Program-made: the position numbers and the translations under genes
DNA from: Variovorax sp. E3
Lineage (GTDB): Bacteria; Pseudomonadota; Gammaproteobacteria; Burkholderiales; Burkholderiaceae_C
Assembly: GCF_016082275.1 (NCBI RefSeq)
Contig: NZ_MOWM01000032.1
Coordinates: 1-56,521, forward strand
Direction of reading: 5' to 3'
Length of the DNA stretch: 56,521 bases
Part shown: in pieces, positions 1 to 9,999 of the stretch
Layout of the letters: every line of letters starts with the position of its first letter
How positions within the stretch are numbered: the stretch's first letter is position 1
Notes under the pieces: model-generated
Database searches by the model: none
What the model was told of the DNA's origin: nothing
What the model saw: the letters and a program-made list of their open reading frames with translations, nothing else

Positions 1-102
1 CAGGTCACCAATTGGCGTGCGATGAAGGCCAACGGTATGTACGGAGGTGAGTCGCACCGTCAACTGCCCCGAATCGACGAGGTCTGCGCTTCATCCGCGC
101 CC

Positions 103-1060
103 TCAGGCTGTTTGCGGGCGCACCTGTCCCATCATCGCTATCAGCTTCTTGCGCGCCATCCACAGATGGGACAGCGCAAACAGCGTGATCACATGCGCCG
201 TGTTTTTGGCCAGCTCCTTGAACCTCACCTTCGCCAGGCCGAACTGCCGCTTGATCACCCGGAACGGATGCTGGCCTCTGGTATTTCTGCTTGCGCGCTC
301 TGGCCTTGGCTCAGCCCTCTGGCATCTTCGCCATGTCGCTGGGCCTGCCCGCGATGTGCCACTGCACATTCCGCTTCACCCGGCTCTGTGCACCTCGGTA
401 GCCCGAGTCCGCCCACACCGCATCCTCTTTGCCGTCCAGCAGATCGCTCACCTGTTCCACGTCTGCCTCGTTGGCTGACGTGGTCGTCACCGTATGCACC
501 AGCCCCGAGTCTGCATCTACGCCGATGTGCGCCTTCATCCCGAAGTGCCACTGGTTACCCTTCTTCGTCTGATGCATCTCCGGATCTCGCTCGCCACTTT
601 CGTTCTTGGTCGAACTGGGCGCCGCGATGATGGTTGCGTCCACGATGGAGCCGCGCTTCAGGAACAACCCTTTCCTGGCCAGATGGGCGTTGACCTGCTT
701 GAAGATGTCTTCGGCCAGATCGCTGGCTTCCAGCAGGTGGCGGAAGTTCAGGATGGTCGTCTCATCGGGGATCGTCTCCAGACCGAGTCCGGCGAACGTG
801 CGCAGCGAGGCGATCTCATACAGGGCTTCTTCCATTGCGGGGTCGCTCAGGGCGAACCAGTTCTGCATCAGGTGCACGCGCAGCATGGCTTGCAGCGGGT
901 AGGGACGACGGCCTCGGCCTGCCACTGGATAGTGGGGCTCGATGACTTTGAGCAGCGCCTTCCACGGCACCACCAGTTCCATCTCGGCAAGGAAGACTTC
1001 GCGCCTGGGCTTCTTCCTCTTGCCCGCTTGCTCCGCATCCGAAAAACTGATCTGGCTCAT
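103..1060 (-). pseudogene. IS5-family transposase, frameshifted
   Basis: The first 245 residues read as an IS5-type DDE transposase: the N-terminal DUF772 region, DATIIAAPSSTKN with the first Asp, the MHQTKKGNQWHFGMKAHIG block, and VWADSGYRG with the second Asp. The frame is lost near base 315. The C-terminal part continues in another frame (HPFRVIKRQFG to the end at 103). In that part the residue normally the catalytic Glu before HPFRVIK reads Gln (GQHPFR). Both the frameshift and this change argue that the enzyme is dead. Close relative of the transposase at 9130. Confidence 0.85.
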
Positions 1061-1124
1061 CGCTCGTGCTCCTTTGCAGGGGTCAATCCTTCATGCAAGA
1101 AACGTGCTCTTGATCAGGCCTTCC
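103..1124 (-). mobile_element. IS5-family insertion sequence, right-hand end visible, other end unclear
   Basis: The transposase gene lies on the minus strand. Just upstream of its start the sequence reads CTAG followed, on the minus strand, by GGGAAGGCCTGATCAA. The second IS5 copy begins TTAG then GGGAAACGCTGATCAA at about 9049. YTAR is the usual IS5 target duplication, so base 1124 is probably the outer base of the element and CTAG (1125-1128) the duplication. No matching inverted repeat was found left of base 103, so that end is either truncated or diverged. The insertion interrupts a GntR-family gene whose 3' part follows at 1129. Confidence 0.7.
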
Positions 1125-1128
1125 CTAG

Positions 1129-1358
1129 CGATCGCATGCCACTGCAACTTGCCAATACAGTCAAAGCCCTACGCGACAGCGATCGACAGCGCGCAGGCGA
1201 AGGGGCTGCCGCAACGTGCACAGGACGAGCATCGTGCGGTCTACGAAGCCATATCCGCTGGTGACGCCGATGCTGCGGGACGCGCGATCAAGAACCACAT
1301 CCGCGCCGCCGTTGCGCGGATGGCCGGCCAAGACGTGGCTAATCAGGCCAACGGCTAA
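1129..1358 (+). pseudogene. GntR/FadR-family regulator, C-terminal FCD-domain remnant
   Basis: Only the last 70 or so residues remain. The segment with DEHRAVYEAISAGDADAA and then IKNHIRAAVARM is typical of the end of the FCD ligand-binding domain of FadR-subfamily GntR regulators. A frameshift near 1200 separates it from an upstream piece (LANTVKALRDSDRQRA). The 5' part, including the winged-helix DNA-binding domain, is missing because the IS5 element ends at 1128. Non-functional. The rest of the gene could lie left of the window. Confidence 0.6.
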
Positions 1359-1455
1359 CCCACGGCTTCGCCAGCCAATCGGGTGTTGCCGAAGCGGGAA
1401 GCTACGGTACGATGGCCTCCCGCCGCCCCCTCCGCTACCTGCCTGAGCAGCTGCC

Positions 1456-2414
1456 ATGCATTTCCAGACCGGCGACCTCGACGAGGCCATTCATGCCGTC
1501 AGCGTGTCTACTGCCCGCACGATTTGCATCTGGACCGTCGCGCAGCCACGCTCGACACCCAGCTGAGTGTCTGGGAGGCCCGTCACCTCTCTGTCGTTCG
1601 TCTCGCCTATGGCGCGCACGTCGAGGTCGATGCTGGCGAATCTCCCGACCTGCTTCTGCTGATGCGCTGCACCGCTGGCGAAGGCATCGTGTGCCAGGGG
1701 CGAAACCAATCGACCTGGAGTCTTGGATTGACCATTCCCGTCTCGGTGGACAGGTTCACTTGGTACGACTTCGGGGCCAGCTTTGAACAGACCACCTTCC
1801 TGCTCGATACGACGGCGCTCGAGGCCTGCTGCTCGAGCTTCACCGGTCATCCGCTCGACGACCGGCTGAAATTCGACATGGTGCCATTCAGTACCGAATT
1901 CGAGCGCACCTAGACCGGCATCCTCGGCCTGATTGGGGCACTGCCGGGCTTGCTGCCCGACCCGGCCAACCGCTCGCTCGAGCAGTTCGTGCTGATGTGC
2001 CTGCTCAGCGGGCACCCGCACAACTACACACGGTGGATGCACGGCGAGAAGACCGTGTCGCGGCCAGCGCTTCTGGTCCATCGTGCTGAAGCCTTCGTCG
2101 AAGACCGCATCGACGACTTGTCACTGACCGTCGCGGACATCGCCCGCGCGAGCGGTGTGAGCATCCGCGCCCTGAAGTCCGCGTTCCAGGAACATCGCGA
2201 CACGACGCCTATGGCCTATCTGCGCGAGATTCGCCTGAAGCAAGCGCGCGAGTGCCTGTTGAACAGCGCAGCGGGCGACACCGTGACCGTCACCGACATC
2301 GCGTTGGCGCACGGTTTCTTTCACTTGGGCCGCTTCGCACAGCTCTACAAGCAGCACTTCGACGAGGCGCCTTCCGACACCTTGCGCGCCCGCCATCGCC
2401 GCACGGCGAGGTGA
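1456..2414 (+). pseudogene. AraC-family transcriptional regulator, frameshift plus in-frame amber codon
   Basis: The start MHFQTGDLDEAIHAVS (1456) fits the AraC_binding_2 N-terminus. The frame slips near 1504 and continues with VYCPHDLHLD and the cupin-like sensor domain. At 1911-1913 a TAG interrupts the frame (ERT-stop-TGILG). After it the same frame continues through a normal C-terminal AraC double helix-turn-helix (LTVADIARASGVSIRALKSA, then DIALAHGFFHLGRFAQLYK) to the stop at 2414. Such regulators usually activate a neighbouring catabolic operon, here probably the minus-strand aldehyde/alcohol dehydrogenase cluster that it faces. With both lesions it is unlikely to work unless the sequence is wrong. 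Confidence 0.8.
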
Positions 2415-4301
2415 CTACTGCCTGCGCGGCAGCCCAACAATCGTGCCTTCGTAGCGGAGATCCGCTCCGCCGTACTGCTTGCCGGTATCGGGAGCGACCA
2501 GTACGGCCTGCACTGCGCCTACGCTGTCGCTTGTCACGGTATAGCCCAGCGATTTCATCGCGTCGACCGAGGCGGAGGGGAAGCCCGGCTCCATCGTGAC
2601 GCTCGCCGCCACGCCGGTCGCGGAGATGCGGGGCGCATTGATGGCCTCCTGCAGGCCCATCCGGTGGTCGATGAGATTGAGCGTGACATTGACCACCGAA
2701 TTGATGATGGTCGGCCCTCCGGGCGAGCCATAGGCCAGCACCGGCTTGCCTTCGGGCGTGAAGAGCATGGCGGGCGACATACTGCTGCGCGGACGCTTGT
2801 TGGGTTGCACGTCGTTGGCACCCACGCCATCCAGGTACGGATGCGTCGTGGGGGTGATGTTGAAGTCCGTCAGTTCATTGTTGAGCACGAACCCAAAGCT
2901 TTTAAAATCCCCGTTCGGCAGCCGGTAGCCCGCGAACACTCCGATGCCGTACGCGGCCTCCACCGTGTTCGTGTACGACACCATGTTGCCCCACTTGTCG
3001 ACCACGGAAAAGTGCGTGGTTCCCTTCTCATTGCCGTCCGCGGCGAGCGCGACTTTCAACTTGGCCTGAGGTTGCAGTCCCGCCGTCTCGTAAGGGCGTG
3101 GGTCGCTGCTGCTGGGGTCGGGGTTCAGGCGGATGCCTGGCTGGATCAGACTGCTGCGGGAAGAGAGGTACGTCTTGTTGACCAGCCCCTTGACCGGCAC
3201 CGAAACGAAATCGCTGTCGCCAATCCAGTCTCTCCGATCGGCAAAGGCGACACGCAGCGCATCGGCCATGACATTCAGCGTCTTCGGCGTGCCGAAGCCA
3301 AAGCCTGCGGACTTGTCACCGATCGGAAAACGCTCTAGTAGACCTAGGATCTGCAAGACCGTGAGCCCACCAGACGAAGGCGGCGCCATGATCTTCATCT
3401 TCCAGCCGCGATAGCTTCCTTCGACCGGCGTGCGCTCCACGGGTTGGTACGCCTCGAGGTCCGCGAGCGTCATGCTCCCGCCCTTTCCCCTCGGTCCTTT
3501 CGAGAAGGTTTGGCCTTCGACCACGCCACGCGCGATGTCGCAGTCGGTGCCAGGCCGCACACGGTAGAAACAGTCGGGGCCGTTCTTCGCGATGAGCTTG
3601 AAGGTCTCGGCGAGCGGCTGGTTGCGCACGATCTCACCGGCTTGGGCAGCTCGGCCGCCGGAACAGAAGTAAGCCGCGGTCTCGGGCGAATTCAGCGCGC
3701 GTTCACCGCAGCTTGACCGGGCCCAGAGCGGGGTCGCGGCGAAGCCCTTTTCCGCCAGCTCGATGGCGGGTTGTATCGTTTGCGCGAGGGTGAGCTTGCC
3801 ATATTTCTCTACGGCCATTGCCGTGCCGCGCACCATGCCCGGCACACCGACGGCTACCCCCTGCTGGGTTGGATTGCCTACGCCGACGAACATGTCGCGC
3901 GTTGCGCCGCCCGGCGCTTTCTCGCGCGAATCGATCGCGATGGTCTTGCCGGTCTCCGCGGTGTGGATCATCATGAAACCGCCGCCTCCGATGCCCGCCA
4001 TGTGCGGCTCGACCACATTCAGCGCGTATGCCACCGCAACGGCGGCGTCGACAGCGTTGCCGCCTTCCTCCAGGAGGCGGGCACCAGCCTCCGCGGCGTA
4101 AGGGTTTTGCGCAGTGACGACACCATCACGGTAAGCCTTTCCTGTTGTCCATTCTTGAGGAACCGCGGAGCTTTTGCTGTTCCCGAGCCCGCCACTTGCA
4201 GGGCCGTTTCCTCCGCCGCAGGCAGTAGCCATCAGCGCGCAGCAGCTCAGCGCCGCGATGGATGTGAAAGCGCGCGCCTGCGCTGAACTTGTCGTTGTCA
4301 T
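2415..4301 (-). CDS. ggt: gamma-glutamyltransferase (lipoprotein-type signal)
   Basis: Full-length 628-residue gamma-glutamyltransferase, a periplasmic N-terminal nucleophile hydrolase that cleaves glutathione and other gamma-glutamyl amides and cuts itself into two subunits. The N-terminus ends in a lipobox-like ALMATAC (Cys28) followed by Gly-rich sequence, so it is probably a lipoprotein. The autoprocessing site KGTTHFSVVDKWGN is present with the nucleophile Thr at about residue 428. The oxyanion/substrate loop YGSPGGPTIINSV is also present. It is last of a minus-strand run ALDH, ADH, DUF1254, GGT, and converges on the AraC gene with no gap. Intact, unlike many neighbours. Its role beside alcohol and aldehyde dehydrogenases is not clear from sequence. 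Confidence 0.93.
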   Translation of the reverse strand: MTTTSSAQARAFTSIAALSCCALMATACGGGNGPASGGLGNSKSSAVPQEWTTGKAYRDGVVTAQNPYAAEAGARLLEEGGNAVDAAVAVAYALNVVEPHMAGIGGGGFMMIHTAETGKTIAIDSREKAPGGATRDMFVGVGNPTQQGVAVGVPGMVRGTAMAVEKYGKLTLAQTIQPAIELAEKGFAATPLWARSSCGERALNSPETAAYFCSGGRAAQAGEIVRNQPLAETFKLIAKNGPDCFYRVRPGTDCDIARGVVEGQTFSKGPRGKGGSMTLADLEAYQPVERTPVEGSYRGWKMKIMAPPSSGGLTVLQILGLLERFPIGDKSAGFGFGTPKTLNVMADALRVAFADRRDWIGDSDFVSVPVKGLVNKTYLSSRSSLIQPGIRLNPDPSSSDPRPYETAGLQPQAKLKVALAADGNEKGTTHFSVVDKWGNMVSYTNTVEAAYGIGVFAGYRLPNGDFKSFGFVLNNELTDFNITPTTHPYLDGVGANDVQPNKRPRSSMSPAMLFTPEGKPVLAYGSPGGPTIINSVVNVTLNLIDHRMGLQEAINAPRISATGVAASVTMEPGFPSASVDAMKSLGYTVTSDSVGAVQAVLVAPDTGKQYGGADLRYEGTIVGLPRRQ

Positions 4302-4425
4302 GTTGTTTCCTCATTGTGGTGAGTCCGATTGCACGCATGCCTCTTGAGGGCATGGCTTGCATGCGGCGGCCGGTCATCCGCGCTTGGAGTGGTGACTTCT
4401 CCGCTGTTTGACGTTCAAGCGTCGA

Positions 4426-5922
4426 TCAAGCAGCCAGGGGCTTGATATCCGGTAGTGACCACGAACGGTCGAAGTAAGGCTCCAAGGGTCCGAAGAGCCG
4501 GAAGTACACATACCAGGATTTCCCGGGTGCCGTCGGAATCCAGTTCTTCTCGAGGCCTGTGGGTGCCGTCGGGCCCAGCACGAGGTCGATGGACCCGTCG
4601 GGGTTCTTCTGCAGTTCCTGACGCGACGACCGATCGACGATCTGCTGTGCGTTCTGGATCAGGCCGCGCGTCTGCGTGTCGTACAGCGTGACCGACCAGA
4701 AAAGCTTGGCCGGCACGCTGGGCGGCACGCGAAGCCGGTACGAACGGGCGCCATCGAATGCGGCGCCTTTCGCGTCGTAGTAGGCCGCCAGGTAAGCCGA
4801 GCCGACGCCCGGCGTCTTGGTCAACACGGCGCCAGAAGTACCGGTGACCTCGTAGAAGAACGCTGTCCGCTCCTCGAACAGCGTGCCGTTCGGAGTGTCT
4901 TGCTCGTTCACGAAAAGCGGTGGGATGAAGTACTCCCAGTGCGCGTCGTCGCGATAGCGCATGCCGGAGATGCGTTTCTTGTACGCGATGGTTTTTGCCG
5001 TTGCCTGCCCCAGCACCGACGCTTTTTCCAGAATCAACTTCTGCCGCCCGTCGGGATTGAACGGACGATGGGCACCAATGCCGAGCCGCTCGAGCATCGC
5101 GGCAAAGAAGCGGTCGCGGTCCTCGACGGGTTCGTCTTGAAGCGCATTCGCGAGCCGTTGCCAGTAGGCCAGCCCTTCCGGGTGCGCCATGCTGGTCAGC
5201 GTGGCCTGCAGCTTGAACTGCAGCAGGCGGGAGCCGGTGCGGTTGGCTCTCTGGCTGTAGGAGCGTACGCTGGTCGCCGAGAACACGTCTTCCACCTTCT
5301 TCAGTTCCGCATCCAGGCCTCGGCAAAACATGAGGACCTTGTTCGTGCGCGACCGCAGCACATGCGCCCCCACGGGAACATCGCGCGGCGTTTGCTGGCC
5401 CGGCCCCAAAAGGACGAAGGTGGCGCCCTTGCCCGCGTCGGGCCCGGCCACGCCTAGGTCGGTGAGTGGGCGGTCCCACCAGTCCACCAGCGAACCGGCC
5501 GTAGCGCCAGGCGGGTAGTCGATGACGAGCGGGCCCCGCGCGAGCTCGAAGTAGGCAAAGACGTACGGTGTGGTGACATTGGAGCCCAGTAGCACGCTGA
5601 CATCGCGGTACCCCGCGACCAGCACGAGGTCACCGCTGCGCGCACCGGCGTTGTCGATCAGCATCTGCCGGGCGCTTTCCGTACCGACGGTAGGTATGGC
5701 CCAGAGGTAGGCGAGCGATGCCGACTGAAAGTCCAGCGTGTCGTAGAGATGCGCGGCGGTCTCGTGCGTCGGCATGCCGAGATCGAACGCCAGTGGACCG
5801 ATTTGCGTGTCGATGGCGTCGCGCGCACGCGCGGCATCTTCGGGGCCGGCAACAGCGCATCCGGAACCGAGCACGGTCAAGGATGTCGCCATCTTGAATG
5901 CGCTCCTTCGGTTGAGTGACAT
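4426..5922 (-). CDS. DUF1254/DUF1214 domain protein, exported
   Basis: About 498 residues. I chose the Met at 5922 (MSLNRRSAFKMATSLTVLGS) because it begins a signal-like N-terminus with an RR pair and a hydrophobic stretch ending in SGCAVAG; the open frame runs further up but without such a feature. The N-terminal half fits DUF1254 (tryptophan- and tyrosine-rich, LAYLWAIPTVGTESARQ). The C-terminal part fits DUF1214 (FWSVTLYDTQTRGLIQN, then the NWIPTAPGKSWYVYFRLFGP block near the end). The family is common and biochemically undefined, often next to hydrolases or oxidoreductases. Lies 47 bases upstream-to-downstream from the alcohol dehydrogenase, so probably co-transcribed with it. Confidence 0.85.
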   Translation of the reverse strand: MSLNRRSAFKMATSLTVLGSGCAVAGPEDAARARDAIDTQIGPLAFDLGMPTHETAAHLYDTLDFQSASLAYLWAIPTVGTESARQMLIDNAGARSGDLVLVAGYRDVSVLLGSNVTTPYVFAYFELARGPLVIDYPPGATAGSLVDWWDRPLTDLGVAGPDAGKGATFVLLGPGQQTPRDVPVGAHVLRSRTNKVLMFCRGLDAELKKVEDVFSATSVRSYSQRANRTGSRLLQFKLQATLTSMAHPEGLAYWQRLANALQDEPVEDRDRFFAAMLERLGIGAHRPFNPDGRQKLILEKASVLGQATAKTIAYKKRISGMRYRDDAHWEYFIPPLFVNEQDTPNGTLFEERTAFFYEVTGTSGAVLTKTPGVGSAYLAAYYDAKGAAFDGARSYRLRVPPSVPAKLFWSVTLYDTQTRGLIQNAQQIVDRSSRQELQKNPDGSIDLVLGPTAPTGLEKNWIPTAPGKSWYVYFRLFGPLEPYFDRSWSLPDIKPLAA

Positions 5923-5968
5923 AAAACGATGATCCTTCAATACTCTGAAAAAATTGGAAGGGGGCGTG

Positions 5969-7069
5969 TTACTTGAAGCGCAACACGGCCTTGATGGTTC
6001 GACCACGTTCGCTGTCTTCCATGGCTTCGTTGATCTGGTCGAAGTCATAAAATTTGATCAGCTTGTCGAACGGGAAGCGGCCCTGGCGGTACAGTTCGAT
6101 GAGCTTCGGAATGAAGAGGTCGGGCACCGCGTCGCCCTCGCAGATGCCGCGGATCTTCCGGCCCAGCAGCAGCCCCCAGGTGTCGAGACCGATCTCGCTG
6201 CCGAAAGCGGGAGCGCCGATCATTCCGCATTCGCCCATGATCCGGATTGAGTCGACCGCCTGGCGCAGCGCTGAGAGGTTGCCCGAGGTCTCGAGGGAGA
6301 ACTGGGTTCCGTGCCCACCCGTGATCTCCTGGATCGTCTTGACCGGATCGGCCGTGCGAGGGTTGATGACGTGCGTCGCGCCCAGTTCGAGCGCGAGCTT
6401 CAAGCGCTCCTCGTTCGGATCGACGCAGATGCGCACTGCGCATCCCGTCACGACGGCGGCCAGCAGCGCCGACAGTCCCACCGAGCCCGCTCCGTAGATG
6501 GCGATCGAGTCGCCGGCCTGCGGATGCAACGAGTTGATAACCGCGCCCGCGCCGGTCTGCACGCCGCAACCCAGTGGACCCATGAGCTCCAGCGGGACGT
6601 CGGAAGGGATCTTCACCACGCTGCGCTCGGTGCCCAAAGCGTAGGTGGCGAACGACGACTGGTTGAAGAACGCGCCGTGGACTACCTCCTCGTTCTTGTG
6701 CATCGTCGGCGTTCCGTCCATACGGGCGAAGCTGAAGTTGGCCTTGAAGAAATGTCGGCAATACATAGGCTTGCCGGTCTGGCAGGTGTCGCAGTGCCCG
6801 CAGGAGTTGCAGCTCATCACCACGTGGTCGCCGGGCGCGAGCTTGCTCACGCGACTGCCGACCTTCTCCACGATGCCCGCGCCCTCGTGGCCGTACACGG
6901 CGGGGAAGGGTCCCGGGACCACCTGGTCCCGGGGCAGCGTGTCGGTGTGGCAGATGCCGCAGCTGTTCATGCGGATCAGGACCTCGTCGTCCTTCGGTTC
7001 GTCCAGTTCGATGCCTTCGAGCGCAAAGCGCCCACCCTTCTCGCGCATCACGGCGGCGGTGATCTTCAT
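5969..7069 (-). CDS. zinc-dependent NAD(P) alcohol dehydrogenase (aryl-alcohol type)
   Basis: A 366-residue medium-chain dehydrogenase. Start at 7069 (MKITAAVMREKGG); the longer frame upstream has no homology. Catalytic zinc ligands are visible in CGICHTDT and GHEGAGIVEKVG. The structural zinc loop has four Cys (CNSCGHCDTCQTGKPMYC). The Rossmann GAGSVGLSALLAAV motif binds the cofactor. The arrangement resembles benzyl- or other aryl-alcohol dehydrogenases that oxidise an alcohol to the aldehyde, which fits the aldehyde dehydrogenase gene just upstream. The substrate is an inference. Sequence intact. Confidence 0.92.
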   Translation of the reverse strand: MKITAAVMREKGGRFALEGIELDEPKDDEVLIRMNSCGICHTDTLPRDQVVPGPFPAVYGHEGAGIVEKVGSRVSKLAPGDHVVMSCNSCGHCDTCQTGKPMYCRHFFKANFSFARMDGTPTMHKNEEVVHGAFFNQSSFATYALGTERSVVKIPSDVPLELMGPLGCGVQTGAGAVINSLHPQAGDSIAIYGAGSVGLSALLAAVVTGCAVRICVDPNEERLKLALELGATHVINPRTADPVKTIQEITGGHGTQFSLETSGNLSALRQAVDSIRIMGECGMIGAPAFGSEIGLDTWGLLLGRKIRGICEGDAVPDLFIPKLIELYRQGRFPFDKLIKFYDFDQINEAMEDSERGRTIKAVLRFK

Positions 7070-7137
7070 GTGTCGTCCTTTCGAGGTTGCTTGGGATCCG
7101 GAATGGCACGCAGGCCGCGATGGCCGCGTGCCGGAAA

Positions 7138-8623
7138 TCAGGGCTTGGGTGCGAACCAGGCCGGGCTGACGCTGGTCTGGACCGTGATCGCCTTCAGGTG
7201 CGTGTACATGTTCAGCGTCTCGTGGCAGAACTCGCTGCCGATGCCGCTTTCCTTGAAGCCGCCGAACGGCGAGCCGCTGGCCAGGTTGAAGTAGTGGTTG
7301 ATCCACACCGAGCCGGCATGCAGGCGGTCCGCGGTGTCCCAGGCGTTGCGCAGGCTGCTGGTGTACAGGCCCGCCGCGAGCCCGTAGCGCACGCCGTTGG
7401 CCTCGGCGATCATCCGGTCGCGGTCTTTCCAGCGCATCACGCTGAGCACGGGGCCGAAGATCTCTTCCTGCGCGATGCGCATGTCGTTGCGTGCCTCGAA
7501 CACCGTGGGCGCAATGAAGTACCCCGCCTCGTGGCCCTCCACCGGCACGCGCGTGCCGCCGGCTACGAGCGCGCGCCTTCGGACTTGCCGATGCCGATGT
7601 AGTCGAGCACGCGCTGCCCCTGCTGTGCGGAGACCAGGCCCGACAGCACGGTGTCGGGAGCGAGCGACGATCCCACCTTCACACGTTCCATGGCCGCGAC
7701 GAGGCGCTCCATCACCGCGTCGTACACCGCTTCGTGCACGAACAGCCGCGTGCCCGCCAGGCAGGACTGGCCGTTGCAGTACATCGTCGCGAACATTGCG
7801 TTGTCGACCACCGCGTCGATGTCGTCGATGTCGGGGAAGACGATGTTCGGGCTCTTGCCGCCCAGCTCCAGCGATGTCGGCACAAGTCGCTCGGCGCCAG
7901 CGCGGGAGACGATCCGGCCGACCTCGCTGCTGCCGGTGAAGGCCAGCTTCGCTACGCCCGGATGCGCCGTTAGCGCGGCACCGGCTTCTTCTCCATAACC
8001 GGGGACGATGTTGATGACGCCTGGCGGAAAGATCTTCGCGATGTGCTTGCACAGCTCCAGCGTGCTGAGCGAGGCGTTCTCGTCGGGCTTCAGAACGACC
8101 GTGTTGCCGGCGGCCACTGCGGGGGCGATCTTCAGCGCGGCCATGATCGCAGGCACGTTCCAAGGAATGATCTGGCCGCACACGCCATAAGGTTCCCGCT
8201 TGGCGACCAGGTAGCCGTTCGGAATCGGCCTGCCGAAACCTTCGTGGGTGATGGCGGCCGCCGCGAAGTAGCGGTATTGCGAGACCGCGAGCATGTGGTC
8301 CCACTCTGTCTCGAACAGGCGTCGGCCGATATCCACGGCGTCGATGCGGGCCAGTCGCTTCGCGTCCGCTTCAATCGCATCCGCCAGCTTCAGCAGCAAG
8401 GCCGCGCGTTCCTCGGGCACAGTGGCGCGCCAGGCGGGAAATGCTTTCGTGGCAGCCTGTACAGCACGGTCGACGTCCGCAGCGCCGCAGCGCGCGATGC
8501 GAGCTAGCGATACGCCGGTGCTGGCGTGATTCGCGGCGAAGCTCTCTCCAGCCACGGGCTGGAACTCGTTGTCGATAAAGGCGCCGTAGGCTCGGAGAGG
8601 CCCAGTTCAGTATTCAGATTCAT
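7138..8623 (-). pseudogene. NAD-dependent aldehyde dehydrogenase, two frameshifts
   Basis: Reads as a class-3-fold aldehyde dehydrogenase split over frames. The N-terminal part holds IIPWNVPAI, LELGGKSPN with the general-base Glu, and GQSCLAGTRLFV with the catalytic Cys. Near 7571 the frame shifts (GARS-stop, where GA-R-LVAGGT would be expected), and the C-terminal part follows with EEIFGPVLSVM and PFGGFKESGIG. A second slip lies near 8590: an ATG at 8623 reads MNLNTELGLSE and the frame then has to change to join YGAFIDNEFQPVAGE. A GTG at 8555 could start a shorter product. Both slips look like one missing base in a G/C run, so sequencing error is possible. Confidence 0.85.
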
Positions 8624-8935
8624 CGGTCACTCACGGGTTGGCGGACATGGAATAGGGAGGGGCTTGCAGCGTCGCGAAGCCAGTCTGCTCGCGAAGGATC
8701 ATCTGCGCGATCCGATTTGCGCAGCGCTATCCGCCAAACGCAACGGCGAGGCTGCTCGCTTTCCCGTGGGAGCGTCGGACTGTGCTGGATGAACGTTGAC
8801 CGGTCGGCATGGACCTGGCTGCGGTCAACGTAGTTGAGTTGGGAAACAAACTCCCCTTGCATAACTGCCCGCCGAACCGGCATTGATGCCGTGGAGGTAG
8901 GCTCCTTCGGAGATGCAGACCGGCGTCGCGTGGAC

Positions 8936-9020
8936 TTAGCGCAAACCTCCGAACTCACGAATACAAAGGCCTCCGTTGTAGTCGGTTGAATAAATCAATC
9001 CGCCGACATCGACGAGATGC
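8936..9020 (-). pseudogene. possible fragment of an LVIVD/beta-propeller-repeat protein
   Basis: On the minus strand a short frame reads HLVDVGGLIYSTDYNGG then LCIREFGGL and stops at 8936. This resembles one blade of LVIVD or YncE-like repeat proteins. No upstream part is present because the IS5 element begins at about 9050. The rest of 8624-9050 shows nothing recognisable. Weak call based on one repeat-like stretch. Confidence 0.3.
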
Positions 9021-9052
9021 GTCGCACGACTGGATCACCTTCGCCCGGTTAG

Positions 9053-9790
9053 GGAAACGCTGATCAATATGCCGCATCAGGCATGTCCTATGCATGCGCG
9101 AAGGCATTCAGAACTGCAACAGGAGTGACATGAGTCAACGCAGCTTTGCCAGCGCCGAGTACGCGATGAAGAAGAAGCGCACGCGGCGCGAGAATCTCCT
9201 TGCGGACATGGAGTGTGTGGTGCCGTGGTCGCGTCTGATCGCGGTGATCGAGCCGCCGTACCCGACGAGCGGCCGCGTCGGCCGCCAGCCCATGGGCGTA
9301 GCCGCATGTTGCGCATGTACTGCCTGCAGCAGTGGTACGGCCTGGCCGACGAGGCGCTGGAAGACGCGCTGTACGACAGCCAGGCCCTGCGCGACTTCGT
9401 TGGCATCGACCTGTCGCGCGAGTCGGTTCCTGACGCGACCACGCTGCTCAAGTTCAGGCGGCTGCTGCTGGCCAACGACCTGACCAAGGCGCTGTTCGAC
9501 CAGATCAACGCTGACTTGGCCGAGCAGGAACTGCTGATGCGCGCAGGCACCATCGAGGACGCCACCATCATTGCGGCGCCGAGTTTGACGAAGAACGAAA
9601 GCAATGCACGCGACCCCGAAATGCATCAGACCAAGAAGGGAAACCAATGGCACTTTGGCATGAAAGCGCACATCGGCGTGGATGCCGAGTCGGGCCTGGT
9701 GCACACGGTGGTCGGCACGGCGGCGAACGTCAACGATGTGACGCAGGCCGGTGCGCTGCTGCATGGCGATGAGACAGCCGCGCACGGCGA
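9053..9790 (+). mobile_element. IS5-family element, 5' part only, joined to an IS630-type element
   Basis: The left end is GGGAAACGCTGATCAA next to TTAG (9049-9052), matching the end of the first IS5 copy at 1124. The element runs through the start of the transposase at 9130 and stops near 9790, where the protein changes abruptly to IS630-type sequence. The 3' part of the element, with the second and third catalytic residues, is gone. Confidence 0.7.
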
Positions 9791-9999
9791 CAACGGCGAG
9801 CTCAACAATTCGATTGCCCAACGACTGAAGCTCACCAACGCGACGGTGGGCAAGTGGCGCATGCGCTTCATCGAACGACGAATTTCCGGGCTCTACGACG
9901 ACGTTCGCCCAGGCAAGCCACGCACGATCGACGATGAGCGCATCGCGCAGTTGATCAAGACGACGCTGCACACCAAGCCCGCCGATGGGTCAATGCACT
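9130..9999 (+). pseudogene. chimeric IS5/IS630 transposase frame
   Basis: The gene begins MSQRSFASAEYAMKKKRTRR, an IS5-type N-terminus, slips frame near 9290, and continues with MYCLQQWYGLADEALEDALY, DATIIAAPSLTKN and the MHQTKKGNQWHFGMKAHIG block. Just after HGDETAAHGD (about 9785) it turns without losing frame into the helix-turn-helix region of an IS630 transposase (SIAQRLKLTNATVGKWRMRF). The frame ends at an amber codon at 9999, in a place where relatives have Trp. The junction implies a deletion or recombination between two elements. No activity is expected. Confidence 0.8.

Noticed and set aside
22..630. Plus-strand frame of 202 codons at the left edge
   Set aside because: Antisense shadow of the IS5 transposase.
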